Below are positions 11,428-22,067 of a stretch of DNA of 24,131 bases, in pieces. Source of the stretch: Thermomucor indicae-seudaticae. Taxonomy: Eukaryota > Mucoromycota > Mucoromycetes > Mucorales > Lichtheimiaceae. Every line of letters starts with the position of its first letter. Positions within the stretch are counted from its first letter, which is position 1. Made by a program: the position numbers and the translations under genes. The notes beneath the pieces were generated by a model. It did no database searches, was not told the origin of the DNA, and was given only the letters and a program-made list of their open reading frames with translations. Where the stretch lies: NCBI GenBank assembly GCA_000787465.1, contig JSYX01000551.1, positions 1 to 24,131 on the forward strand, in the 5' to 3' direction.

Positions 11428-12252
11428 GGTAAAAGAGCGAAAAAGAGAAAATTTTATGAGAAGATCTCTGCGCCATTCTTTTTATATATATAGAAAGAAG
11501 TCTAAGAATAGTGCGAGACATGCTCCTTGCAGTTTGCGGCAGTGGAGTTTTCTTTGCGCCATGGGTTGTGGCTCGCCATTTTTTAACCCCCAGCCTCGCC
11601 ACACTGAATTTGCTTTTTTTAGCGCTGGTCGATCTCTGCGCGGTTACGGGAAAAGAAACAATTGGGCGGTGATGGTCTCGCCAACCCAAGCACTTGCCCT
11701 GCTGTGCAGCCTCTTTCTATTATTATTTGAAACCCATGATTACGCTCTTGTTAGCTGATTAATTAATCAAGAACCTGGTGAGCTTCCGGGTCACAGTTCC
11801 GCAAGACGTGTTTTTAGCATTTTATGTATGTGATTCTCTCAGCCGTTTCCGATGACTGTTCAAGTCCCAGATGACAGCGTATTTGCCTCCGATATCCGAA
11901 GCACTTGTCCCGAGTCGTCCAACAAACGTCACAGAATATGCATACGCTACATATTGACGTGCATCCTGTGTATATTAACACTCTTAAATTCGTTGAACTT
12001 CCCTTTATCTCTTGATGAAAATACTTGCGAGCATTTTCTGCAAACAAGACTACACAGTCAGCGAAAGGATAACTGTGAACTATGCTTTTTTAAGCTACAG
12101 GGGTTCTCCGAAATTCATCAACTGCAAGTCTTGAACTCTGGCTCCCAACGCGACATAAAAAAGGCATGAGTTCGGGACGTAATAAAGTTTTTATTATAGT
12201 AACACTTGGTTTTTGCATATGCTAGTACGCTGGCAAAAAATTGTAAGCGGGT
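11428..12252. other. Intergenic region between Ada2 and the questin oxidase-like gene
   Basis: Both flanking genes lie on the minus strand, so this 825-base spacer holds the Ada2 3' UTR and the promoter of the downstream gene. A 105-codon + frame (11852-12169) and a 77-codon minus frame (11814-12047) overlap each other and match nothing I recognise. TTTATT at 12190-12195 (AATAAA on the minus strand), about 58 bases past the Ada2 stop, is a good polyadenylation signal candidate. Confidence 0.5.
11481..11492 (-). promoter_or_regulatory. Candidate TATA box of the questin oxidase-like gene
   Basis: The minus strand reads TATATATATAAA, 54-65 bases upstream of the ATG at 11427. That spacing would give a short leader, typical for fungi. 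Confidence 0.45.
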
Positions 12253-13905
12253 TTATGACGTGGAATTGTTGTCTACTGTTGGAGGTGTTGCGGGAGCTGC
12301 TGGATCGGATGAGGGTGGATTTGTTGTAGATGAGGGTGTCGGAGGAGGCATGGCAGTGGTAGGCTGGGTGGCTGCAGGTGTTGGTTGGTGTTGTTGTTGT
12401 TCTGTTGACGGATCTTTGAATGCCTTGATCCATCCACTTTCTATGAAGAAGTCATAGATACGACTAGTCTTATTAACATCGATCTTGATAAGTCCTCGCG
12501 CCTGACGTCGCTTTAAGTAGCCCTGTTTCGCGTATTCCTTCAATATAGTATCTTTGATGATCATATAAGGTCTAGGCATGATGCGTAATGTAGAGCACAA
12601 AACCTGTTCTTGCTCAGTCAAGAGATGAACGCCATCCGCTTCGCTGATATCCAAAGGAGTGGCAGGCTTGCGACCACCAGTCGCCGCTGCCATTGAAGCA
12701 GCCGAGGAACCATTCAGTTGAGCTGCAGAAGAAGCAACATTTGACTTTGCACCGTATCCACTACTTGAACTGCTCGATGACGCAGCCAACTGGGCACGGT
12801 ATGTATTGCGCTGGCTGGTAATAGCTGAACCCATGCGTTCGTTGGAAAGAGACGCCAGCGTCTTGAGTTGGGCAAGTCTTTGCTGTTTGTCATGCTCATA
12901 CTGATCGCCTTGCCGAAGCGACGTCAGGCCAGCCTTTCGCCACTCTTGCAAGGTCGCGATTCTATCCCGCAGCTGCTGCTCTCTCACTAGTCCTTGTACT
13001 AACATTTCATAGTCGCTCGGCGTTTGTAAACGACAGAATACGCGAGTACGATTATATATCTCCCGTTCTTCTTTGTGGCGCCTCCGTTCCATGGCTTGAT
13101 GCTTCTTATAGTCGAGCCATCCACGTTCGAAGATCAACTTCTTTTTCTCCATCCGCCGATCGAGCTTTGAGTTATAAATATCAAGGACCATCACTTTCAG
13201 ATCAATCTCCTCTTGGGTATCATCGTCATTAAACGCCAAATCCTTGACGTACTGCTCTGCATCGTTCTCGTATTCAGTCTCGAATTCGAACCGCCGAGGC
13301 ATGTATCCTTGGATCTCGTGGAATGCCGGCCCGCTCGTTACTGGTTTATTGCTGGTTGGAGGTACCTTATTGCGTGGTAAAAGGCCACGCGATTGCTGTA
13401 ACCGCTGCCGTTTCCGTTCGCGGCACTTTGTCGCACTCGCTTCGTCGAACGTAACGTCCATGCGCGGCAGTGGCCAGTTGGGACTCGAGACATAGACGTC
13501 CAAATAATGTTGCTCGCACTCGTGCTTGTCTTTGGTGCCCACGTAGTCTGCGATCGCTTGCCAATTACCGAGTCCATTCTTTTCCGCAGCTTCGATCAGC
13601 AACAGTTCTTCATCCGCATCCCAGTCCTCGGTGAAAATGGGGAAGGTGTGTGGCTTCACTATCCGGTAATCGTGCCACGTCTTGTGCTTCATGGGTTCGG
13701 CACCACTGCTAAAGCAGGTGACGCACAGATCAAAGTCGGGACAGTCGTCGTCCGCGCAACGAATGCGCACCGTGTTTGTCACATCATTACTGCAAGCATC
13801 GCAATGGTACTTTGGAGGCTCCTTGTCATCGATTTGTGCTGTCTCATTCGCACTCGAACTTGTCGCACCGCTGCTAGCAGGTCGCTGGCGATGTGTGATT
13901 GTCAT
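12253..13905 (-). CDS. ADA2: Transcriptional adaptor Ada2 (SAGA/ADA complex)
   Basis: Intronless frame of 550 residues. Ada2 pairs with the acetyltransferase Gcn5 and with Ada3 in SAGA and ADA, and stimulates nucleosomal histone H3 acetylation. Domains in order: a ZZ zinc finger at about 33-80, with ligand candidates Cys35, 38, 50, 55, 61, 64 and His74, 78 all present; a SANT/Myb domain at 91-138 (FTEDWDADEELLL); the conserved middle region at about 195-300, including GYMPRRFEFETEYENDAEQ and a basic helical stretch; a serine/alanine-rich linker at 376-410; a SWIRM domain at about 416-494 ending IYDFFIESGWI; and a Pro/Thr/Gln tail at 500-550. Fungal Ada2 is usually about 430-550 residues, so this is at the long end because of the linker and tail. 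The ATG at 13905 is the only upstream Met before the ZZ finger. It is the only long gene here without an intron, along with the flavin reductase. Confidence 0.96.
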   Translation of the reverse strand: MTITHRQRPASSGATSSSANETAQIDDKEPPKYHCDACSNDVTNTVRIRCADDDCPDFDLCVTCFSSGAEPMKHKTWHDYRIVKPHTFPIFTEDWDADEELLLIEAAEKNGLGNWQAIADYVGTKDKHECEQHYLDVYVSSPNWPLPRMDVTFDEASATKCRERKRQRLQQSRGLLPRNKVPPTSNKPVTSGPAFHEIQGYMPRRFEFETEYENDAEQYVKDLAFNDDDTQEEIDLKVMVLDIYNSKLDRRMEKKKLIFERGWLDYKKHQAMERRRHKEEREIYNRTRVFCRLQTPSDYEMLVQGLVREQQLRDRIATLQEWRKAGLTSLRQGDQYEHDKQQRLAQLKTLASLSNERMGSAITSQRNTYRAQLAASSSSSSSGYGAKSNVASSAAQLNGSSAASMAAATGGRKPATPLDISEADGVHLLTEQEQVLCSTLRIMPRPYMIIKDTILKEYAKQGYLKRRQARGLIKIDVNKTSRIYDFFIESGWIKAFKDPSTEQQQHQPTPAATQPTTAMPPPTPSSTTNPPSSDPAAPATPPTVDNNSTS

Positions 13906-14871
13906 GTAGCTTTAGGTGTTCCCAACTTTATTATTTTCAACAGGATCTTGACTCCAGGCTTTTGCACTGACTCAAAATTTCTTTGGCGCTGCTTACAAGA
14001 AGCCCCATTTGCCGCTGAACCCCTCAATTTCAATTCGCTGGTATTATCCCACCCACTGCTGATTTGCGCTCAAGCGCGAAAGAAGAAAGCATTAGGGCTT
14101 AATATGCTTTGCACTAAAGGGAACGCACATATTATCCATTTGCATATGCAATCTCGGTTTGCTTTTGATATCTTGTTCTGTCGATTTTTTGCTTTCCTTT
14201 GCAGCTCTTTCGCTGCTGTGAAGTTATCCTCTAGAGGGCTCGAAGCTCTGCCGTCAAACGAACCTTGTTTAAAGCGTATTGCTATACCAGACTACATGTT
14301 GTGACGCCGGCGCACCGCTGAGCGAATGGTAGATTTACCTCCCTAAACGTATTTGTAGCTTATCAACGAGTTCTTCCTATGTGTGCCCTTGAAAAAAGCT
14401 TTTTACTTAAGGCTCGATTGTCGTATCGTCTCTTTAAGCGTTTGTTTAGATAATGGCATTTGATACATGTGCTCGCGCCAAGAACTATATATTTAACAGG
14501 GACGCTCGCTGTCTTCTCCATTTTGCAAAGCAAACCCGTTGCCTCGGATACACTGGCTGGAGCGTTCTATAGCTTCATTACCTTATCATAGCACCTCAGG
14601 CACAGCATGCATGCTTACCAGTCGAAAGGAGAACTTTCCTCATTACCGTCTTATTGTGTCCCACCCGGCTCTTGTTATATTCACAGGTAGCCTTGATGAC
14701 CAAGTAGTGCCATAACACATCATCCTCTTTATGCAAATCTACAGCCCTTTTGCTTTAGAATATCTGAATCCGGCCGATAAAGTCGTTGACCTATGTCAAA
14801 GGCCACTTGAGGGTTCCGTCTGATATTGATTACGGGGGTCAGACCAGAGAGCGGCTGGGACGAGAAATTTG
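13906..14871. other. Divergent intergenic region (ADA2 / flavin reductase)
   Basis: This 966-base spacer has no credible gene; the long + frame that enters it (13507-14304) is mostly the antisense of ADA2. A TATATATT-like element at about 14487-14495 on the + strand is roughly 380 bases before the next ATG. Short runs of C/T lie further downstream. No transcript start can be fixed from sequence alone. Confidence 0.45.
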
Positions 14872-15948
14872 ATGTCCTCCCTGCAACGAATTTTTTCGCT
14901 GTCAACATTGCGAAACGCGTATCGATCGCCTCTGCAACTATCATTCCCTGCAAATCATGTAAAACGACATGTTTCTGATTCCACCAATGCAGTTTCGGAA
15001 GAGGTGCGACGTGTGATGCGCAAAGTGCCACAACCTGTTGTTGTCGTTACCACAGCGGATAGCAGCAGCTTGACTGGTTCAGATATCCGTCGACGGGGCC
15101 TGACCGTGTCTTCATTTACGCCTATATGCCTGCATCCTGAGCCACTTGTGTCGTTCTGCGTCCGGGTTCCTTCACGAGCCTCTGAGTTGCTACATCGCTC
15201 CGGAAACATGGTGGTCAATGTCTTATCGCATGAGCAAGTCCGGCAGTCTGTCGCATTTTCTTCGCCAGACAAGACAGACCAGTTCAAGGACATTCCTTTT
15301 TATGACGATCCGACGACTGGATTACCTGTGCTCATGGGCACTTTGGGATCTATGCATTGCAACGTGGTCCAGGTGCTCAAGTTTGGCGATCATGAACTGT
15401 GGATCACGCGGGTGGTCAAGGTGGATCACGGTGTCGGCAGCAAATACGGGCGCCGCGAGGAGGCACAGCCGTTGCTGTATCATGATCGACGGTATCGTAG
15501 TATTGGCGAGCAGGTTTTCATGAAAGCATTTGAGGATTCCATGGATGCGCGCCTGTGGACACATCGTGCCCATGTTCGCATGGCATGGAACTATCTGCGG
15601 GAACTCGGTCGCGAAGAAGCGACGCCCATGATCAAGGAAACCATTCGGCGCCATTTCGAAAGGAATCCAAGCCGACACCAAGAATACCACGAGACGATTA
15701 CGTCATTTTACATCCATCTGGTAGACCTTGCACTGCAGCAGCAGCAAGACGACGAGGAAGACTTCTTTGAATTCGTTGAACGATTCCCTGAACTTGCTGA
15801 CTGCCGTACTATTTATACCTATTATTCATGCGAACGCCTAAAATCCGATGAAGCGCGACGGGAGTTCCTGCCACCTGATCTTGAACCATTGCCAAACAAA
15901 TTGAATGCCAAGGAATCGACTGCGTCTGAAGGAGATACATCAACTTGA
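14872..15948 (+). CDS. Flavin reductase-like domain protein with an extra C-terminal domain
   Basis: Single exon, 358 residues from the ATG at 14872 (the codon before it is TTG). Residues 1-34 are Arg/Ser-rich with almost no acidic residue, an apparent mitochondrial presequence. Residues about 45-215 form an FMN-binding split-barrel of the flavin reductase-like family (PF01613): GLTVSSFTPICLHPEPLVSF at 76-95 is the flavin-contacting segment, followed by NVLS and, near the end, PLLYHDRRYR. From about 225 a separate, mainly helical region begins with WTHRAHVRMAW (HxxH at 231-234). It then has EYHETITSFY at 271-280, YYSCERL at 317-323 and PPDLEPLP. To my recollection this resembles small uncharacterised bacterial proteins. 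The reaction is probably flavin-dependent redox chemistry; the substrate and the role of the tail are unknown. An acidic Gln/Asp/Glu linker (288-299) interrupts the tail domain. Confidence 0.85.
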   Translation: MSSLQRIFSLSTLRNAYRSPLQLSFPANHVKRHVSDSTNAVSEEVRRVMRKVPQPVVVVTTADSSSLTGSDIRRRGLTVSSFTPICLHPEPLVSFCVRVPSRASELLHRSGNMVVNVLSHEQVRQSVAFSSPDKTDQFKDIPFYDDPTTGLPVLMGTLGSMHCNVVQVLKFGDHELWITRVVKVDHGVGSKYGRREEAQPLLYHDRRYRSIGEQVFMKAFEDSMDARLWTHRAHVRMAWNYLRELGREEATPMIKETIRRHFERNPSRHQEYHETITSFYIHLVDLALQQQQDDEEDFFEFVERFPELADCRTIYTYYSCERLKSDEARREFLPPDLEPLPNKLNAKESTASEGDTST

Positions 15949-16927
15949 CTCAGAACTCTGTTCACGGTCTGAGCCGCTGGGAAGATATAGACAACTGCTT
16001 TTGTTCTTTGCTTTTTTGTTTTGAATGTAGATACATAACGAAGTAAAAGTTCCTGGTAAAGGATGCAATCCCCTGGTTCAAAGTCTTGAAGAAAAGATAA
16101 TCGTATATCACTGATCGGCATGCAACAGGCATTACGACTTTGAGATCTGTGATCTTGACTAAATCATTACCTGTAACCTATTGACAGGAGTGGCTAATAG
16201 AAAGGCGAATTATGCAATTGCCTCTTCGCCAAGAGGTTGTTTTATATATTGATAGATTCTGGACAATGGAATCAAGCAGCCCATTTATCATCATAGATAC
16301 TGTATAGAGCTTTTCTGCAGACAAACATTGCACAGGGTCTCGGATGTTCACGCGAGAGTAAGTTCTTAACTGACCATTTTCCGTAGCATATTGCACTAGG
16401 TCACGCCGCCATGGAAACAAAGGAAGTGAAACAGCAGCACCAACGAATGGCATTCAACGTTCGTAAATCAGAAACATCTATGCTGAGCACCGAACGGCAT
16501 AGCGTAGGGAAAAGTGGGTTGCCTCGGAAAGAGGTAATGATCAGGTGATAAAGTTACTCAAAAACAAATTAGGCAAATGTATTGGGAACTGATACAATAA
16601 TGCAGTATGTCTTTCGAGTGAGCGATGGCCGAAACGATGTTGACTACTTTGCTCTCAGAGCCAGCTTGCTCTTTATTGCATGCAAAACAGTTCTACAATA
16701 TGGACACGACGGCACAGTTGCACCACTCTACTACAACGTGTATTACGTAAAGCAATTATCCACTGACAGGTACACGAGATTCTGCACAAGATACGTGTCC
16801 ACTTCAGATGGGCCAAACCGAAATGTCGGTTTCTGATGCATTTTTGTGTCACACTCCGAGAGTGTCATGTTTTAAGAGAAAAAGACAGCACAGAAAACTT
16901 GCTCTTCCTTTCTCAACAATCTTGCAA
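15949..16927. other. Intergenic region upstream of the vacuolar protease
   Basis: This 979-base stretch lies between two + strand genes. Two minus-strand frames (16178-16453 and 15822-16121) and one + frame (16582-16836) have somewhat protein-like composition, but no family is recognised. The first two could not be joined by splice sites into one frame without stops. I leave them unannotated and discuss the first as a finding. Confidence 0.4.
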
Positions 16928-19867
16928 ATGGCGAATGATCCTCCCATTACAGAACGAACCCCACTGTTGCAAGAACAGTCAGAGTCCTCACGAGGTTCGC
17001 CCGCACCCATAAAAAACCGCGTTGGACGCAGAAAGGCTACTGCTGTTTATGCTGCAACGCTTGGATTTATTGCCATACTCGTTCTATTGGTCCATGCCAT
17101 TCGAAGTTCGCTTCCGTCAGCTCTTTCAGAAGCTGCTGCTGCCGATGACTTTGCTGGTTTACATGCGTTTGAAGAATATCTGAGCAAATTGACTGAACCG
17201 CACCCTGTAAATTCTCGGGAAATCATCAATATGCAAAACTGGTTAGTCTCTGTGGTTGAGGGATTCCAAGCAGAAGCTGCCGAGCGCAACGTTCAGATTG
17301 ACGTTGTGGCGAACGATTCGTCGTCTCGAGTCGTGGCCAAAGCAAATTGGTTTTCTGAAAGTAAGCAAGAATGAAAGGATGGCGTTCTCTTGTTCTCAGA
17401 TGGCTTTATTGGTATGTAGATGAGCACTGGTTCGTTGAATCCCGCAACGTTATTGTCCGAATTCACGGTACATCTAATAACCTAGAAGAGGCCATTTTGG
17501 TCAATGCCCACTACGGTAAATGCGGGTCAATGGAAAAGTTTACAGTATAGTGACGAAATGTGTTACACAGATAGCGTACCGACAAGTTACGGTGTGACAG
17601 ATGATGGTGTCGGTGTGGCGGTGGGCCTAGAGCTCGTGAGATACTTTGTTCATCATCCACCTAGCAAGACTCTTATTTTCCTGTTCAATAACTTTGAAGA
17701 GGGCGGCTTGATTGGTGCGAAAGCTTTCGTGAAACATCCCTGGTACAAATCTGTTCGCTTGGTTATAAATCTTGGTACCGGATACGCAACGGCGTGGCAG
17801 GTTACTGTCAAGTAACTAACTACGTCACTGCTTATAGAGGGCGCTGGGGCAGGAGGACGAGCGGTCTTGTTTCGATGCAGCAGTCTAGAAGCCGCAAAGC
17901 TGATGGCTTCAAAGGCCAAGTTTGCTCATGCAACTCCTCTAGGTAACGACATGTTCAAGCTTGGTATGATCAAAAGGTATACAAAAAAGGCGTCATTGTT
18001 CCAGCTCAAGCGGGAGGCAGTAGGATATATATAAACATGTTGTTCTCTGTTTTAGTGACACTGATTACAGCATATTCGTTGCTAATGGTGTACCGGGCCT
18101 TGATATTGCTTTCTATTATCCTCGTTCACATTACCACACGCCGCGGGATAACCTGAGCTATACGTCTCCCGAGTCAGTTCAGCATATGGGTCATATGACT
18201 CTGGCTGCTTTGCGCGCTATTGATGCAGACGACGAGGTTTTATCCAAAGAGCATCAGCACAAGATGGTCCTTTATGATGTCCTTGGCCGCTACGTGTTTG
18301 CCTATGATTTCAATTTGCATGCGACTATTCAAACTGCTGCACTTGTCCTTGCTCCCGTGCTAGCGGCTTTCTGGATTGTTTACGCCTCAGATCGTTCTAA
18401 CCGCCTGGAGGCTCTTTTACGCACATCTTCCCGTGCAGCTCAAGGCTTTACTGCGACTTTTGCCGCTCTACTTTTCGTGATTGTTTCCATTGCTGTTGCT
18501 TCTACTGCTCTAATATTCGCGAACCCATTGGTAATAACCTGAAGATTCTTGATGGCCTCTTAACCCCAGTTCTAATCTAGTCCGCTCTTCTGTAGTTTAC
18601 TTATGGTAACATTTATGTGGCCGGCATTTACATCTTTACTGCTGGTTTTCTCGGCCTTGTGCTTTCTCAGATTGCATGTGCCGAGTCATCTCTGCTCGGC
18701 AAACGATGTGAGACCATAGACGATGGTCTTTACGGACTGACCGCCTTCTGGTGGGTTCTTCTTATCGCCGGTATCGTACTCGCCTTGAAGCAAATCGCCT
18801 TGCTATACTTTTCAATTTATCTCTTTGCTGCGAACGCCTTGGCGACGTCCTTATACTATGGCATACCAGAAACAAACAGACTTCGTGTGCCAGTCGTTTT
18901 CCTTACAGAAATATTGGTGCCATTTCTGTTTCTCGTCGACCAGATGCTGCTCGTCATGGACTCTATGCGTCACTCCACTGCCGATGGTACTCCTGAAGCA
19001 GCAGGTAACTGATTATAATGATTTACTACTGCTTTGCCTTTTTTGTTACTGAAACTCTTTATGCGCTATTTGCTAGTCTATGGTCTAGTTGCACTACCTA
19101 TTACCTTGCTGCTTTTGCAGCTTTTGCCATGGGTGCATGCGGCAGGCGACAAGAAGTTTACAGCCATTGTAACGGCAGCGGCGTTAGGCGTACTCTTTAT
19201 CATCTGCTTCTTCCTCCCTGCTTTCAATGCTGGCTGGTCTCCCAACAAAATGATTTTTGGCCAAGTGTACAATATGAGCGAGCCACTTGCGACAGTTTCA
19301 ATGACAGGTGCCGTGACCGTGTCCTCTGTCCTCCACAAAGTCCTGCCTGGCAACGAGTCGAGCACCATCCAGTGCGAGCCATACAAGAAGTACTTGACCA
19401 AATGCTCTTATCGTACAAGCATGCTACCGGTCCATGCCAATAAAAAAGACGAAGTCAGAGCGCATGTCACTGAAAAGCAATGCTCGGAGGGCCTTTGCCG
19501 GACACAAGGGATTCTGACGGCCCAGAACAGCTTGTTGTGTCGCATCCGATTTGATTCGCCGGGTGACGACTCTACCACTCCTATTACGAAGGCGTGGGTA
19601 AACGGTCTGGAAAGTGAAGAGGGTGTGACGGTCGCGTCAATGATAACATATACTTTGTCGCACGGAGACTCTGTTCATTGGGAAGTGGAATACAAGCAGC
19701 AGAACGAGGCGCGACCTCGGGCCCTGGTCAGCTGCTTCTACGACGAATGGACTGAAGGCCAGATACCTGCATTCACCTATCTCCTTGACCATCTCCCCTC
19801 AGATACTACTATGCTGATCCGGGGCCAAGGTTTAGCGTCTGTAAACTATGCTCATCTAGAGTTATAG
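16928..19867 (+). CDS. Vacuolar membrane M28 metalloprotease (Pff1-like)
   Basis: Zinc aminopeptidase-type protease anchored in the vacuolar membrane. Exons: 16928-17360, 17420-17515, 17571-17774, 17838-17976, 18056-18530, 18596-19004 and 19077-19867. They total 2547 bases, giving 848 residues. The N-tail carries an acidic dileucine motif, ERTPLL (9-14), suited to vacuolar sorting, followed by one TM at about 37-59. The M28 domain has the full metal set: His175 (AHYDS), Asp187 (DDG), catalytic Glu219, Glu220 (FEEGG), Glu245 (NLEGAGAGG) and a His in SHYHTPRDN (about 318). From about 360 there are multiple TMs (roughly eight), then a C-terminal soluble domain of about 230 residues with paired Cys. 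This arrangement is the Pff1/YBR074W family. An in-frame Met 40 codons upstream (16808) is possible, but the chosen start puts the sorting motif close to the terminus, as in relatives. Confidence 0.94.
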
Positions 19868-20240
19868 TGATTTTTGTATTGACTAATTGCTATCTATTTG
19901 AATCCGTTTTTGTAAAGGAAAGCATGAAGCTGATATAAATGAACGTGTAGAAGTTGACAGAGTTCTATGTCTTTGCACAGCTTTACAGGAACTCCACACA
20001 AGTTAGAAAGTCGACCTCTTGCCGAGCTAACATTTTGATTTGCGGCCTCTTACTGTCAGAAAACCTTTCAGAGTTTTGTAGAGTGAATCAGCTCTGCAAG
20101 GTCACTTCTGCAGCAAGTGACTGGCTGAAGCCAATAGGCGGAGTCTCCGCGCCATTCAGACAGCAAGTTCAGTTTCAGGTTACTTCTTTTCGGCGTGAAC
20201 CCCAGAGCAGCAGTACGCGAATACTGGAAGAACGATCAGC
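19868..20240. other. LST8 upstream region
   Basis: This 373-base tandem spacer holds the protease 3' UTR and the LST8 promoter and leader. An open frame runs through it from a non-ATG codon and has no recognisable content. A short palindrome, GCGGAG-T-CTCCGC, lies at about 20139-20151. Confidence 0.5.
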
Positions 20241-21857
20241 ATGGTAAAGGACGAGGACTTAGATAGCACGAGCTCGGAATCGGATTCAAAGTTTGACGAA
20301 CAACAGGAGCAGCATGAGCAAGATCAACAGCAATATTATGCGCAAATGCAGCAGCCGTCGCAGCAGACACCACCAGCACTTCAAAATGACAGCCATTCCG
20401 TTATTCTTGTTACCGCCGGGTACGACAACACCATTCGCTTCTGGGAGGCACTCAGTGGCATCTGCTCACGAACTATTAAGCATCCCGATTCGGTATGCCT
20501 TTTTGTAAGAAGAAAAAGAGAAGAACAAGAGATATCTTACGAGTCATACTCAGCAAGTGAATCGATTATGCATATCACCAGACAAGACAGTGCTTGCTGC
20601 TGCAGGTACCGCGTTAGCATTGTAGTAACGCACGCGAATTCTGGTTGCGCTGATAGGGCTTCGGAACGTAGGGAACCATTCCGTGCGACTGTATGACATT
20701 AATAGCGCAAACGAGAATCCGGCAAGTATTTTCAATAGATCAACCAATTGGAGGAAATTTTATGCAAAAGTGCTTATTCATATGATTGCTGTGGCCCCAG
20801 TTTTTCGTTTTCGGAGACCATGCTGGAAACATTACTGCAACAGGTTTCCATGCCGAGGGTCGTTGGATGTTTACGGCGAGCGAAGATGGGCATCTAAAAA
20901 TTTGGGATACCAGGTAATAACGATCAAGGGAGAAAAAGAAACATGTTAATCTATTTATATGTTTATATAGGTCCGGGCGTAATCCAGTCTTGACCAGAAA
21001 CTTTGGCAATAACGCCCCGATAAATGATGCCGTCATGCACGCGAATCAAGGAGAGCTAGTTACCTGCGATCAGGAAGGAACTGTGAAGATTTGGGACCTG
21101 GCAGCTCATGCTTGCGCACACAAGCTAGTAAGCTTGCTGACTGATTAGTGTGAGGTAACTTCCAGACGTCTTGCTAAATGAGATCTTTGTTACATATAGA
21201 CACCAGAAGAAGGTGTACCAATGCGATCAGTTACAGTAGCCTCCGACGGGTCAATGATGGTCGCAGCTAATAACAAGGTTCGTCATAGATCTTCCCTCCA
21301 AATGTAAGCGGTGCCAGTCTAATCAAACGTATGTAGGGAACCTGTTATGTATGGCGGATGTCCAGCTCGTCCTCGGACAGTGCTGAAATTGCAGCTGTAA
21401 AAAAGTTTTCGGCCCATAATGATTACATTCTACGATGTGTTTTGAGCCCGGACACAAGGTAATGTATTGGTGCTTCGTTATCGAGTGCACACAGTTCATT
21501 GACTTAAGATGCAAAGGTTGCTTGCCACATGCTCTGCTGACAAAACGGTGAAAATATGGAATACAGAGCAAGATTTCAAGTCGGATTTGACTTTGACGGG
21601 CCATCAGCGCTGGGTTTGGGATTGTGCGTTTTCCGCAGATTCTGCTTACTTAGTAACAGGTAAAGTACAAGAAGTGCCCTGAGGAGCGCATGACCGGTCC
21701 TATTATTAATCACGCAACATATTATAATGCAGCATCCTCTGATCATGTCGCTCGGTTATGGGAGTTGACGCAAGGCGAGACCATCCGACAGTACAATGGA
21801 CATCACAAGGCAGCTGTGTGTGTGGCGCTTAACGATCTGTCAGTTGGATACACTTAG
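20241..21857 (+). CDS. LST8: LST8, WD40 subunit of TOR complexes
   Basis: Seven-bladed WD40 propeller that binds the TOR kinase domain in TORC1 and TORC2 and stabilises it. Exons: 20241-20492, 20554-20605, 20672-20721, 20801-20913, 20971-21127, 21200-21277, 21337-21458, 21517-21659 and 21733-21857. They total 1092 bases, giving 363 residues. LST8 hallmarks run in order: [98 protein letters not shown] and [13 protein letters not shown]. Usual length is 303-326 residues. The excess is a 51-residue N-terminal extension, acidic then Gln-rich, with no in-frame Met nearer the propeller. Intron 3 (20722-20800) has a GC donor; the rest are GT-AG. The C-terminal end (LSVGYT) is slightly longer than usual. 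Confidence 0.95.
20722..20800 (+). other. GC-AG intron in LST8
   Basis: Reading frame and WD40 continuity require the exon to end after the Pro codon at 20719-20721 and resume at 20801 with [10 protein letters not shown]. The donor is then GCAAGT, the strong consensus of GC-AG introns, and the acceptor is CCCCAG. The nearby GT (20725-20726) would put the next exon out of frame. Confidence 0.8.
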
Positions 21858-22067
21858 CTTTTCTCCTCATTTTTAATGCTAAAACGTCGACTGATAGCAG
21901 CAGGTTTATCCTTCACACGCAGACTACCAATTCCTAGATCTCTAGTATACCATTTGGGGTTTTGTGATTTCGTGTCTATTGTTATTAACATTGTTCCGCG
22001 TTATATATGTACATGCACATATTCAATACATGCCGTAGTTTGCTTCTACTGTCCTGGAGAGGGTATG
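21858..22067. other. Convergent LST8 / PIG-H 3' spacer
   Basis: These 210 bases lie between two convergent stops. A + strand frame (21876-22091) crosses it but ends in the PIG-H antisense and is not a gene. The 3' UTRs of both genes must be short or overlap. Confidence 0.5.

Noticed and set aside
11852..12169. 105-codon + frame in the ADA2 3' spacer
   Set aside because: Overlaps another chance frame on the other strand, and no recognisable motif was found.
13507..14304. 265-codon + strand open frame
   Set aside because: About half is the exact antisense of ADA2's well-conserved ZZ and SANT regions, and the rest has no recognisable content.
16055..16100. GGTTCAAAG, resembling a tRNA T-arm
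   Set aside because: No matching acceptor, D-arm or anticodon arm could be paired around it.
19954..20247. 97-codon frame ahead of LST8
   Set aside because: It starts at a non-ATG codon, ends just inside LST8 in another frame, and shows no domain; it is most likely leader sequence.
16928..21857. Vacuolar protease and LST8 as a functional vacuole/TOR pair
   Set aside because: They are tandem neighbours, but each has its own spacer and promoter room, and adjacency of two housekeeping genes alone is not evidence of a linked system.
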